Positions 42,320 through 50,553 of a DNA stretch of 52,613 nt are shown here, in pieces. Position numbers and translations under genes: made by a program. Under the pieces are notes generated by a model. It worked only from the letters and a program-made list of their open reading frames with translations, had not been told where the DNA came from and did not search any database. Origin of the DNA: an uncultured Treponema sp. Its GTDB lineage: Bacteria; Spirochaetota; Spirochaetia; Treponematales; Treponemataceae. Every line of letters begins with the position of its first letter. The first letter of the stretch is position 1. The stretch spans positions 1 to 52,613 of the forward strand of contig CAMCRZ010000016.1 of assembly GCA_945877425.1 (NCBI GenBank), given 5' to 3'.

Positions 42320-43696
42320 TTAAAGATATCTTATAAAAATAACAAGTGTACTTATTACAAGAACAATTATAGTGGCAGGTGCCGAGATTTTGCAATATTT
42401 TCCCCAGCTTACAGGATGACCTGCTTTTGCTGCAACTGAAGTTCCTACAACGTTTGCACTGGCGCCGATTGGTGTGCCGCATCCGCCTATATCAGTTCCC
42501 ATAGAAAGAGCATAAGCCATGACCGGAAGCATATTGGCTCCTGTAGCAAGAGACAAATCTTTTATGACAGGAACCATTGTAGCTGCAAAAGGAATGTTGT
42601 CTATAAAAGCAGAAGCAAATGCACTTATCCAGATGATTATTGCAATAAGAAGATAAGTGTTTCCGCCGGAAATTTTTGCTATAAAGTTTGCAATCAGTTC
42701 AAGAATACCTGTCTGCTCAAGTCCGCCAACTACAACAAACAATCCTATAAAGAAAAGCAATGTCTGATAGTCGATTTTTTTGAGAAGCTCAAGAAAGTGT
42801 TTTCCTGAAACTATAAAAGTTATGACTGCTATTCCCAGCCCGATTGATGCTACGCTTAAATGTGTGTTTGCATGAGTTACAAGAAGAACAACTGCTAAAG
42901 AAAAAATTACACAGCTTACGGCAAAGCCTGCTTTGTCTTTAATTGCACTTTCCGGAACAGGCAAAGTTGAAGGGTCAACATCTTTTCCTGCACTGGCAAA
43001 TTCTTTTTTGCATGTAATCATGAAATATGCAATTATTACAACAAGACTTATTCCTGCAATAAGACCAGTGTTTGTAAGAAAGTCTGTAAAGGAATATCCT
43101 AATTTTGAACCTATGATAATGTTCGGAGGATCACCGCACATTGTTGAAGAACCGCCTAAGTTTGCACAGAAAATTTCTGCCAGAATCATTGGAACAGGCG
43201 TAAATTTCAGGATTACGGAAAGTTCAACTGTAACGGCTGCAAGAAAAAGTATAACTGTAATGGAATCAATAAACATTGAAAGAACAGCGCTCATTACCAT
43301 AAACGTAAAAAATACAGGCACAACTTTGTAATTTACGGCTTTAGCAAGTCTCAGGCACAGCCATCGGAAAAATCCCACACGAGCCATTCCTTCTACCATA
43401 ACCATCATTCCTGAAAGGAAAATAATAGTTGCCCAGTCAATTCCTTTAGATTCACTTTCACCTGCTGCAGTGTACCAGAATCCTGCCGTAAAGATATTGT
43501 GAACGTTAAGGGTTTCTTTTATAGCATTAGCGGCTTTTCCCCAGTTTCCTTCTACAATTCCGAATCCTACTGTGAAAACTAAAAGCAAAGTTAATGCTCC
43601 GCAAATTAAAGTGGTATATTGTTTTGGAAAGCGTTCTGTTATGATAAGGAAGAACATTACCAGAAAAATTGCCACTGCAAGAATTTGGGCTGTCAT
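42320..43696 (-). CDS. SLC13/ArsB-like anion permease
   Basis: The 458-residue membrane protein has about 11-12 hydrophobic segments and two family-type repeats. Visible blocks include CANLGGSSTMCGDPPNIIIGSKLG near 175-198 (one half, only partly quoted as GGSSTMCGDPPNI) and GGCGTPIGASANVVGTSVA near 400-418 (other half), the binding-site loops of the ion transporter superfamily. Substrates of relatives are citrate, arsenite, sulphate or Na+/H+. A good promoter (TTGAAG, 17 bases, TATAAT) lies upstream. It heads a unit with the cytidylate-kinase-like and FNT genes. Confidence 0.85.
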   Translation of the reverse strand: MTAQILAVAIFLVMFFLIITERFPKQYTTLICGALTLLLVFTVGFGIVEGNWGKAANAIKETLNVHNIFTAGFWYTAAGESESKGIDWATIIFLSGMMVMVEGMARVGFFRWLCLRLAKAVNYKVVPVFFTFMVMSAVLSMFIDSITVILFLAAVTVELSVILKFTPVPMILAEIFCANLGGSSTMCGDPPNIIIGSKLGYSFTDFLTNTGLIAGISLVVIIAYFMITCKKEFASAGKDVDPSTLPVPESAIKDKAGFAVSCVIFSLAVVLLVTHANTHLSVASIGLGIAVITFIVSGKHFLELLKKIDYQTLLFFIGLFVVVGGLEQTGILELIANFIAKISGGNTYLLIAIIIWISAFASAFIDNIPFAATMVPVIKDLSLATGANMLPVMAYALSMGTDIGGCGTPIGASANVVGTSVAAKAGHPVSWGKYCKISAPATIIVLVISTLVIFIRYL

Positions 43697-43724
43697 TTAT
43701 ACACCATCCATATTTTTTTGACTT

Positions 43725-43753
43725 ATTATAGTGAAAGTAAAATTGGACTTCAA
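43725..43753 (-). promoter_or_regulatory. Promoter of the SLC13 unit
   Basis: On the minus strand TTGAAG (43753-43748) and TATAAT (43730-43725) are 17 bases apart, giving a leader of about 22 bases. Confidence 0.65.
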
Positions 43754-43807
43754 GCAAAGTGAAAATTTGTTATAATTATCTCCAAAAACTCAAGCCGTAA
43801 ACGCAGC

Positions 43808-44518
43808 CTAGGAAATGTGGACTGTTTTGTAAAAAGTGGAAAATGAAGAAGATGAAGCAAATCCTAAAAGTGAAGCCGTTTCCTTTACGCTTTTGCCGTT
43901 ATTCAGAAAAGTAGTTGCCATGTCGGCTTTGTAAAGGTTGATGTATTTGTGAGGCGTAAGTCCAGTGTCGTTTTTAAAACAGCGGATAAAATGGTCAACG
44001 TTTACATTCAGTTTTTCCGCAATATTTTTTACGCTAAGTTCATCAAAATTGTGCTGATGAATATACTGAATTGCGTCTTGCGTAAAATGACTTTTAAACT
44101 TAAACAGAGGAATCCTGTTTTTTATAAGTTCCATTAGAATGTTAAAGTAATTGCTGCCAAGAGAATGAGTTACTTTGTCCAGCGTAAGGTTTTTTCCCGC
44201 AGATTCCAGAAGTTCAGGCAGGCCGTCTATTTCCCTTACGTCGATTTCTATATAATCCTTTATTTTAAGAGTCTGATGGCTTATAAAGTCAAAATAAATG
44301 TGATCTACAGGATCTTTGTCTGACTGTTCTACGTTAAAGTCTGGGTTGGCAGGAAAAATGTAAAGGTGATTTTTTTTAAGCTTTTTAATGCCTTTGTAAT
44401 AGACAGTTCCGCTGAAAATGTAGTGAATTCTGTTTGTAAGGTAAAAATGGTACTTTTTCCAGTGAGCGCCGGGATTGTAAACGTGACCGCATATCTGTAA
44501 TGTAAAATTGTTTTCCAT
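43808..44518 (-). CDS. AraC-family transcriptional regulator
   Basis: The 236-residue protein has an N-terminal cupin-like sensing domain (GHVYNPGAHWKKY, FSGTVYYKGIKKL, YIFPANPDF) and a C-terminal AraC domain with two helix-turn-helix parts, LSVKNIAEKLNVNVDHFIRCFKND region near 155-180 and VKETASLLGFASSSSFSTF near 213-231. It stops at FYKTVHIS, about ten residues before the usual end of the second helix unit. ATG 44518 follows AGGTG. It is divergent from the ABC exporter genes, which are its probable target. Confidence 0.85.
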   Translation of the reverse strand: MENNFTLQICGHVYNPGAHWKKYHFYLTNRIHYIFSGTVYYKGIKKLKKNHLYIFPANPDFNVEQSDKDPVDHIYFDFISHQTLKIKDYIEIDVREIDGLPELLESAGKNLTLDKVTHSLGSNYFNILMELIKNRIPLFKFKSHFTQDAIQYIHQHNFDELSVKNIAEKLNVNVDHFIRCFKNDTGLTPHKYINLYKADMATTFLNNGKSVKETASLLGFASSSSFSTFYKTVHIS

Positions 44519-44553
44519 AAAAATCACCTGCAGAAAATAAAGCTTCCCTGTAC

Positions 44554-44571
44554 AAATCAGCGTAAATCAGC
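44554..44571. promoter_or_regulatory. Helically phased direct repeat near the AraC gene
   Basis: AAATCAGC occurs twice (44554-44561 and 44564-44571), exactly ten bases apart, in the araC-type/ABC divergent region. Paired direct repeats one helical turn apart suit AraC-family binding. Confidence 0.4.
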
Positions 44572-44615
44572 AAAAAAAATTCCAGGACAATTTAATACTA
44601 AACAAGAAGTCGATT

Positions 44616-44651
44616 TTTGTAAACATATTGCATACTTTTGAGATTTACAAA
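44616..44651. promoter_or_regulatory. Inverted repeat over the ABC exporter promoter
   Basis: TTTGTAAA (44616-44623) and TTTACAAA (44644-44651) are perfect inverted copies 20 bases apart. They enclose TTGCAT and abut TATAAC, so a bound protein would cover the promoter. Confidence 0.45.
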
Positions 44652-44657
44652 TATAAC
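44628..44657 (+). promoter_or_regulatory. Promoter of the ABC exporter pair
   Basis: TTGCAT (44628-44633) and TATAAC (44652-44657) are 18 bases apart. The expected leader is about 14 bases, with only a weak TTTGAG before the ATG. Confidence 0.5.
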
Positions 44658-44678
44658 TTTTGGATGCACATTTGAGTT

Positions 44679-46610
44679 ATGAAAAACTATAAGAATTCAA
44701 CTTTTGGATTTGGAATGCACTACTACAAAAAATGTATTCCTGTTGCAGTTTTAACTCAGCTTATGAGCTTTGCCGCTACTGTTGCAGACTTGATTCTGCC
44801 TCTTATTCTTGAAATGTTTATTGATTATGTTATTTGCAGCAACATTCCTTCACAAGACAGTTTTTTCAGCCTTATTTTTGATTTGGAAAAATATCCTGTT
44901 CACAGCTGGAGATTGTTCATTCACCTTTTGATTTTTTCTCTGTCTGTTTTGTTTATAAGGATTGTTCTTGTCTATACGAAAAATTTATTAAATCAGATTA
45001 TAGGACTTAAACTGGAAACTTCTCTCCGCTACGAAACTTACAGAAAGCTTATGTCTTTGGATTCCCAGACTTTAAGTTCATTTAACAGCGGCGAACTTTT
45101 GCAGACAATTAACGGCGACACAATTATGTACAAGGATTTGTTCAGCCTTATTATTCCGGCAATTGCAGACAGTATTTTTGCATTGGTTTTAAGCATAGGA
45201 ATTCTTGCAAAGATGAGTCTGTGGCTTCTGCTTGTTCCTGGAATTCTTACGCCTGTTTTTGTAATTGAATTAAATAAGTTTAAGAAAATTTCCCGTGAAA
45301 AATTTGAAGCAATCCGCAGTGGAAATGCTGCAATGAATTTAACTGTTCAGGAAAATATTGCTGCAGTAAGATTAGTCCGTGCCTTTACAAACGAAGACTT
45401 TGAAGAAAAAAAGTTTAATGCTGCAAACGAAAATTTAAAGAAAAGTCATCTGGAGCAAATCAGTCTTTCGGCAAAATTTGAAGCAGTGTTTAATTCCATA
45501 AAGCAGACGGCATACATTGGAACTATTGCAGTAAGCACTCTTCTTGTTTTCAGCGGACATTTTCAGATTGGAGCTTTAGTTGCCTGTTCAAATTACGTTT
45601 TGAAAATCATGAATTACGTTACGAACATAAACAATTATTTTTTCAGAATGCAGCAGCAGCTTGTGTCTGGAAGTAAAATGATGAACTTTATGGCAAAGAA
45701 AAGTGCTGTAAAAGATAAAGATGAATCTTATGAAAACGAAAAAAGCAGCACTGAAGATTTTAAAATCAACGGCGGAAAAAAAGACGTATTCAGTTTAAAC
45801 AAAAATATTAAGCCGGAAATCATAATAAAAAATGCCAGCCTTTCCATAGACGGAAATTCTATTTTACAAAATATCTGTGTTGATATTCCTTACGGAAAAA
45901 AGCTTGGCATTACAGGAAGCACCGGAAGCGGAAAGAGTATGCTGCTTGAAACTTTAGTGCGGAACTTTGAATTAACAGACGGCGGAATTTTCATCAACGG
46001 AAGAAATTTACGCTCTTACTCTTTAAAGGAATTGCGCAGTATGTTCAGTTACGTTTTCCAGGAAGCATTCCTCTTTTCAAATACAATAGCTGCAAACATT
46101 GATTATGCTGAAAAAGAAGATGCAGATTTTAAAGACAGCTTTACTGCTGAAGAAAAAGAAAAAATCATAACTGCAGCAAAACACGCTCAGGCTCACGACT
46201 TTGTAATGAAACTTCCTGATGAATATGAAACTGTAGTTGGTGAGCGTGGAATGGGATTAAGCGGCGGACAGAAACAGCGTCTTTCAATTGCCCGTGCACT
46301 TATGAAAAATGCAGGCGTAATTATTTTAGATGATTCAACAAGCGCCCTTGATACTGAAACAGAGCACAAGCTTCTTGAAGACATAAAAACTTATTATCCG
46401 GAAAAAACAATCATCATTTGCGCACATAAAATTTCTTCCCTGAAAGATTGTGATGAAATTCTTTACATGAAAGACGGACAGATTGCAGAACGAGGCACTT
46501 TTGATGAACTCATAAAGCTGAACGGACATTTTGCAAAAGTTTACGAAATTCAGATGATGCAGAAAAAATCTCTTGTAGATTACAACTCCATAAAAACACC
46601 GGAAAACTAA
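44679..46610 (+). CDS. ABC exporter half-transporter with degenerate ATP site
   Basis: The 643-residue protein has a six-helix exporter membrane domain (about 1-330) and an ATPase domain (about 385-620) with Walker A GSTGSGKSMLLE, Q-loop YVFQEAFLFS, canonical signature LSGGQKQRLSIARAL, and the switch His in IICAHKISSLKD. Walker B reads VIILDDSTSALD: Asp552 replaces the catalytic Glu. It lies 11 bases before a second half-transporter whose Walker B is normal, so the two should form a heterodimer with one active and one degenerate site. A region of about 50 charged residues links the domains. Substrate unknown. Confidence 0.93.
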   Translation: MKNYKNSTFGFGMHYYKKCIPVAVLTQLMSFAATVADLILPLILEMFIDYVICSNIPSQDSFFSLIFDLEKYPVHSWRLFIHLLIFSLSVLFIRIVLVYTKNLLNQIIGLKLETSLRYETYRKLMSLDSQTLSSFNSGELLQTINGDTIMYKDLFSLIIPAIADSIFALVLSIGILAKMSLWLLLVPGILTPVFVIELNKFKKISREKFEAIRSGNAAMNLTVQENIAAVRLVRAFTNEDFEEKKFNAANENLKKSHLEQISLSAKFEAVFNSIKQTAYIGTIAVSTLLVFSGHFQIGALVACSNYVLKIMNYVTNINNYFFRMQQQLVSGSKMMNFMAKKSAVKDKDESYENEKSSTEDFKINGGKKDVFSLNKNIKPEIIIKNASLSIDGNSILQNICVDIPYGKKLGITGSTGSGKSMLLETLVRNFELTDGGIFINGRNLRSYSLKELRSMFSYVFQEAFLFSNTIAANIDYAEKEDADFKDSFTAEEKEKIITAAKHAQAHDFVMKLPDEYETVVGERGMGLSGGQKQRLSIARALMKNAGVIILDDSTSALDTETEHKLLEDIKTYYPEKTIIICAHKISSLKDCDEILYMKDGQIAERGTFDELIKLNGHFAKVYEIQMMQKKSLVDYNSIKTPEN

Positions 46611-46621
46611 GAGGCATTAAA

Positions 46622-48394
46622 ATGGCAAAGAGAAATACTTTTTATCAGGATGAAGACATAAAAACAAAAATCGACTTAAAGCAGTTCAAGCGGACACTTT
46701 CCTACATTTTACCTTTCAGAAAAATATTTGCATTTGTCTGCGTACTTATGATTTTTTCTTCGCTGACTTCAGTGCTTATTCCTGTAATTTTAAAACGGAT
46801 TATTAACGTAACGGCGCTTACAAAAGACATGAAGGAATTTGTCTTTCTTATTTCAGGAGCAGTTTTTCTTACGGCAACAGGAATTATTTTTTCTTTCTTA
46901 CAGCAGACTTTAATGGGCAAACTTGGTCACGGTGTAATTGCAAATATCCGCCATGATATTTTTAAACATCTGCAGGAACTTCCTTTTGAATATTTTGACA
47001 ACCGCCCTGACGGAAAAATTGTTGTACGTGTAACAGATTACATCAACGACCTTGCAAACTTTTTTTCAAACTTTGTACTTCAGTTTTTAGTTTACGTAGT
47101 AATGATTGTAATGGTTTTAGGATTTATGTTTTCAACAAACGTGCCGCTTGCTTTAGTAGTTGTAGGATTTTCCATTCCTATGGTTATCTGCGTTGTACTT
47201 TTGCGTAAATGCTTAAAGCCAATGTTTCAGCGCTTAAGAAAGAAGAATTCAAACAGAAATGCTTTTTTAGTTGAATCATTGATGGGCGAAAAAATCATCA
47301 AGAACTGCAACCGCTCGGAAATAAATTTAAATATCCTGAAAAAAATTCATACGCTTTGCTACAAACAGTGGCAGCATATTGTTGCAGTAAATGAACTGAA
47401 CACACCATGCGTTGAAATTTTCTGGAGCTTAGGAATGTTTTCTCTTTTTGGAGTTGCATTTTATTCAATGGGAAGTAATGCATGCATAAATTTAATTTCA
47501 GCAGGAACAGTAGTTGCTTTTATAAGTTACATGGGGATTTTTTCCACACCGCTTACACAAATTGCACAGTTGATTCAGCAGCTGGCACAAGTTACAAGCA
47601 ATCTGGAGCAGGTTTTTGACACAATCGATTATCCTGTTTCCATAAAAGACAGGGAAAATGCATCAGAACTTAAAAACGTAAAAGGCAAAGTGGATTTTGA
47701 CAACGTAACTTTTGGCTATGAAAACGGAACTAACATTCTTGAAAACTTTAACCTTCACGTAAAAAGCGGAGAAACAATTGCATTGGTAGGACCAACAGGT
47801 GCAGGAAAAACTACAGTCCTTAATATGCTTACAAGATTTTACGACATTCAAAAAGGCACAATCACAATTGATGACGTTAACATAAAGGACGTAACTTTAA
47901 AATCACTTCGCAGGGAAGTAGGCGTTCTTATGCAGGATCCTTTTGTGTTTAAGGGAACAATTCTTGAAAACATTCGGTACGGAAAACCAGATGCAACAGA
48001 CGAAGAATGTAAGCAGGCAGCCAGAAAAATTCACGCAGAAGATTTTATACTTAAGTTTAAAGACGGCTATATGCATGAGCTGGAAGAAAAAGGGCAGGGG
48101 CTTAGTGCAGGAGAAAAGCAGCTTTTGAGCTTTACAAGGATTATCCTGAAAAATCCTTCGGTAATTATACTTGACGAAGCAACCAGTTCCATAGACACAG
48201 AAACAGAACTTTTAATTCAGCAGGCACTAACGGAAATTATAAAAGGCAGAACGTCATTTATAGTAGCCCACAGACTTTCTACAATTAAAAACGCAGACAG
48301 AATACTCTACATTTCAAACAAAAACATTGCAGAAGAAGGCACCCACGAAGAACTTATGAAGCAAAAAGGTTTGTACTACAACCTGACAGTCTAG
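46622..48394 (+). CDS. ABC exporter half-transporter with consensus Walker B
   Basis: The 590-residue partner has a six-helix membrane domain with NIRHDIFKHLQELPFEYFDNRP (coupling region, quoted in part: LPFEYFDNRPDG), and an ATPase domain with Walker A GPTGAGKTTVLN, Q-loop VLMQDPFVFKG, Walker B VIILDEATSSID (catalytic Glu519) and switch His in FIVAHRLSTIKNAD. Its signature is LSAGEKQ instead of LSGGQ, the alteration expected where it faces the degenerate Walker B of the upstream partner. Translation probably starts at ATG 46622 after GAGG. The AraC gene upstream on the other strand is its likely regulator. Confidence 0.93.
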   Translation: MAKRNTFYQDEDIKTKIDLKQFKRTLSYILPFRKIFAFVCVLMIFSSLTSVLIPVILKRIINVTALTKDMKEFVFLISGAVFLTATGIIFSFLQQTLMGKLGHGVIANIRHDIFKHLQELPFEYFDNRPDGKIVVRVTDYINDLANFFSNFVLQFLVYVVMIVMVLGFMFSTNVPLALVVVGFSIPMVICVVLLRKCLKPMFQRLRKKNSNRNAFLVESLMGEKIIKNCNRSEINLNILKKIHTLCYKQWQHIVAVNELNTPCVEIFWSLGMFSLFGVAFYSMGSNACINLISAGTVVAFISYMGIFSTPLTQIAQLIQQLAQVTSNLEQVFDTIDYPVSIKDRENASELKNVKGKVDFDNVTFGYENGTNILENFNLHVKSGETIALVGPTGAGKTTVLNMLTRFYDIQKGTITIDDVNIKDVTLKSLRREVGVLMQDPFVFKGTILENIRYGKPDATDEECKQAARKIHAEDFILKFKDGYMHELEEKGQGLSAGEKQLLSFTRIILKNPSVIILDEATSSIDTETELLIQQALTEIIKGRTSFIVAHRLSTIKNADRILYISNKNIAEEGTHEELMKQKGLYYNLTV

Positions 48395-48720
48395 CCGCAC
48401 AATCTGGCTTTACAGGAGCGGAAGTTTCCTTCAGAAACCCTCTGGCAAAGAGCACACTTTCTGGCAAGAACAAGGCGCAGGCGCCAGATTGTACTTGCCA
48501 AAGGTCTGCCGCTTCTTCCAAACCACTGCACGTAAGAGTGCACACTCTGGCATCACCCGCTTTTCGTGGCTTGCCCTCACGGCCGGTCTTCCGCTTTGCT
48601 CCAGACTTGCTGCACAACCACTACAATCGGGGCTAGGCGTTTTTGCACCCGACTTCTGCTCCTAGCGCCTTTTATTTTAAGCCCCGCCCAAGCGTACTTG
48701 CCAAAGAGCAAAAGAACTGC
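48395..48720. repeat. Mosaic intergenic repeat region after the ABC exporter
   Basis: No gene is visible. The region contains the inverted copy (48638-48673) of the 36-base block at 39448-39483, TACAATCGGGGCT shared with 26824, ACCCGCTTTTC shared with 26764, CACGTAAGAG shared inverted with 31370, and an inverted degenerate copy of the CAAGTACGCTGGGG block near 48685. A minus-strand open frame here (48354-48617) is rejected as a gene. Confidence 0.7.
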
Positions 48721-48721
48721 A

Positions 48722-48757
48722 TTTTACCTTTGAAAAATGGTAAAAGCGTTGTATAAT
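48722..48757 (+). promoter_or_regulatory. Promoter with overlapping palindrome upstream of the HD-GYP gene
   Basis: TTGAAA (48730-48735) and TATAAT (48752-48757) are 16 bases apart. A perfect inverted repeat TTTTACC (48722-48728) / GGTAAAA (48739-48745) brackets the -35 element and may be an operator. Confidence 0.6.
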
Positions 48758-48789
48758 TATATAGTACATTTCTTATAACAGGATGGATT

Positions 48790-50127
48790 ATGACAGGAGA
48801 AGACAAAGAATTTTTCATAGATAATATCGTAAATGTAAATCGAACTACTGAAAAAATTCTTTTCGGAACAATTCTAGTACCTGTTGTATTTTACATCTTT
48901 ACTGTAGCGGGTATTTGGGAAGTTCCACATCATTTTTCAATTGTCCTTTGCATACAGGAACTTGTAGTTTCAATCATAAGCCTTTTCATTAACAGGGTAC
49001 AGAATAGAAAATTCCAGTATTTCTCAATGTATTTTGGAACAATAGCCGCATCGGTTTTCGTAGCTTTAATGGCATGGACCGGCGTTGTAAGGCTCAGTGT
49101 TTCTTTTGCACTCATTCCCATTATAAGCTGCATTTACTACAACAAACGGCTTTCTAGACTTACAACAATTTACAATTACATTTTCGTTATATTCGTTACA
49201 TATTTTAAATCATACACCGCTTACGAAGTTGTTTCAGGAAGATTTACAAGAGAAGTCTATCTTATTCAGATGTATTTAGGCTACACAATTGAATTTTCAT
49301 TCTTATTCTTTGCAATAAACCAGCTTTCAAAACGCACTCACCGCACAATGATGAAACTGAACAACGCAAAAAACGAGTATCACAATCTGAACGAAATCCT
49401 TGTAGAAAAAAATAAATCCCTTGACGAAACTCAGTACAAGATAATTCAGTTTGTGTCCCAGTGTCTTGGAAGCCATGATCTTTTTACAGGACATCACGTC
49501 ATTCACACACAGGTTTACGTAGAAATGATATGCAGGCAGCTTGTTGCAAACGGCGAATACACGCAAGAGTTGACGGAGGACAACATTTATCTTTTCCAGA
49601 ACGCAGCTTTTCTTCACGACATTGGAAAAATCCACATTCCAGAAGGAGTCTTAAACAAAATCGGAAAGTTTACTGATGCTGAATTTGAACTGATGAAAAC
49701 CCATCCTGTAGAAGGTCACAAACTGCTGGAATTCCTGCCTCAGATTGGTGACGGCGAATTCAACAAAATTGCAAAACAAATGTGTCTGTGGCATCACGAA
49801 AAATGGAACGGAACAGGCTATCCCAACGGACTTAAAGAATACGAAATTCCTTTGTGTGCAAGAATTATGGCAGCTGCAGACGTGCTTGACGCCCTTATAA
49901 GCCAGCGACTTTACAAAGAATCCATGGACGTAGACAGTGCACTTGTAATTTTCAAAACAGCCTGCGGCATTCACTTTGAACCTGTAATTTCAAAAGCAGT
50001 TATAGACAGCAGAGACAAAATAATTGAAATTGACAAGCGGTTTAAAGAAACAGAGGCAAAGCAGAATTCTGAAGAACTTAAGTGGTGGCAGGACTACCAT
50101 GAAAACCTTAAGAAAATTATCTCTTAG
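48790..50127 (+). CDS. Membrane HD-GYP domain protein
   Basis: HD-GYP domains usually hydrolyse cyclic di-GMP. The 445-residue protein has six hydrophobic segments in its first 180 residues, a short coiled linker (NLNEILVEKNKSLDETQYK, about 195-215), and an HD-GYP domain with the metal-binding HDIGK (His276-Asp277), HPVEGHKLL, LWHHEKWNGTGYP (Gly343-Tyr344-Pro345) and AAADVLDALISQRLYK. All the main catalytic residues appear present. AGGA precedes the ATG. The gene stands alone after a repeat region and converges with the XRE-AbrB gene. The input sensed by the membrane part is unknown. Confidence 0.92.
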   Translation: MTGEDKEFFIDNIVNVNRTTEKILFGTILVPVVFYIFTVAGIWEVPHHFSIVLCIQELVVSIISLFINRVQNRKFQYFSMYFGTIAASVFVALMAWTGVVRLSVSFALIPIISCIYYNKRLSRLTTIYNYIFVIFVTYFKSYTAYEVVSGRFTREVYLIQMYLGYTIEFSFLFFAINQLSKRTHRTMMKLNNAKNEYHNLNEILVEKNKSLDETQYKIIQFVSQCLGSHDLFTGHHVIHTQVYVEMICRQLVANGEYTQELTEDNIYLFQNAAFLHDIGKIHIPEGVLNKIGKFTDAEFELMKTHPVEGHKLLEFLPQIGDGEFNKIAKQMCLWHHEKWNGTGYPNGLKEYEIPLCARIMAAADVLDALISQRLYKESMDVDSALVIFKTACGIHFEPVISKAVIDSRDKIIEIDKRFKETEAKQNSEELKWWQDYHENLKKIIS

Positions 50128-50142
50128 GAAACACAATCAGTT

Positions 50143-50553
50143 TTAACCGGAAAGATGCTGCACTAAAGCAAGAAAGTCTTCTTCCTTGATGATTCCTATT
50201 CCCTGAGTTTCATCACCCAGCAGAATAAGATTGTCACCTGGATTTATGTCAAAAATTTTACGGGCTTTTGCAGGAAGAGTTATCTGACCTTTTTCACCAA
50301 CAGTTACGACGCCGAACGCATATTTTCCTTTTGGCGGAATTCCGAGCGAGTGGGGAGTTTTTTCAAAATTAACAAGGTCGTCAATGCTGACATTAAAAAG
50401 TTCTGCAAGAATTTTTGTCTTTTCAATGTCGGGCAGTGATTCGCCTGTTTCCCATTTTGAAATTGTCTGCCTTGAAACATTAAGCTTTTCTGCCAGCTCT
50501 TCCTGTGAAATGTTTTTAAGTTTCCTTAAACTGATGAGATTTTCGCTAAACAT
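50143..50553 (-). CDS. XRE helix-turn-helix plus AbrB-like DNA-binding regulator
   Basis: The 136-residue protein joins two DNA-binding domains: a Cro/CI helix-turn-helix at about residues 4-60 (LRKLKNISQEELAEKL, NVSRQTISKWETGESLPD) and an AbrB/MazE-type swapped-hairpin domain at about 80-125 (VTVGEKGQITLPAKARKIF, INPGDNLILLGD). Such fusions are known mainly from Firmicutes. The frame is open upstream, but ATG 50553 begins where family sequence begins and overlaps the acyltransferase stop by eight bases. The pair is probably cotranscribed. Targets are unknown; the acyltransferase is a candidate. Confidence 0.88.
   Translation of the reverse strand: MFSENLISLRKLKNISQEELAEKLNVSRQTISKWETGESLPDIEKTKILAELFNVSIDDLVNFEKTPHSLGIPPKGKYAFGVVTVGEKGQITLPAKARKIFDINPGDNLILLGDETQGIGIIKEEDFLALVQHLSG

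Noticed and set aside
48354..48617. Minus-strand open frame of 87 codons after the ABC exporter
   Set aside because: It lies in the mosaic repeat region and overlaps the end of the exporter gene; there is no ribosome binding site.
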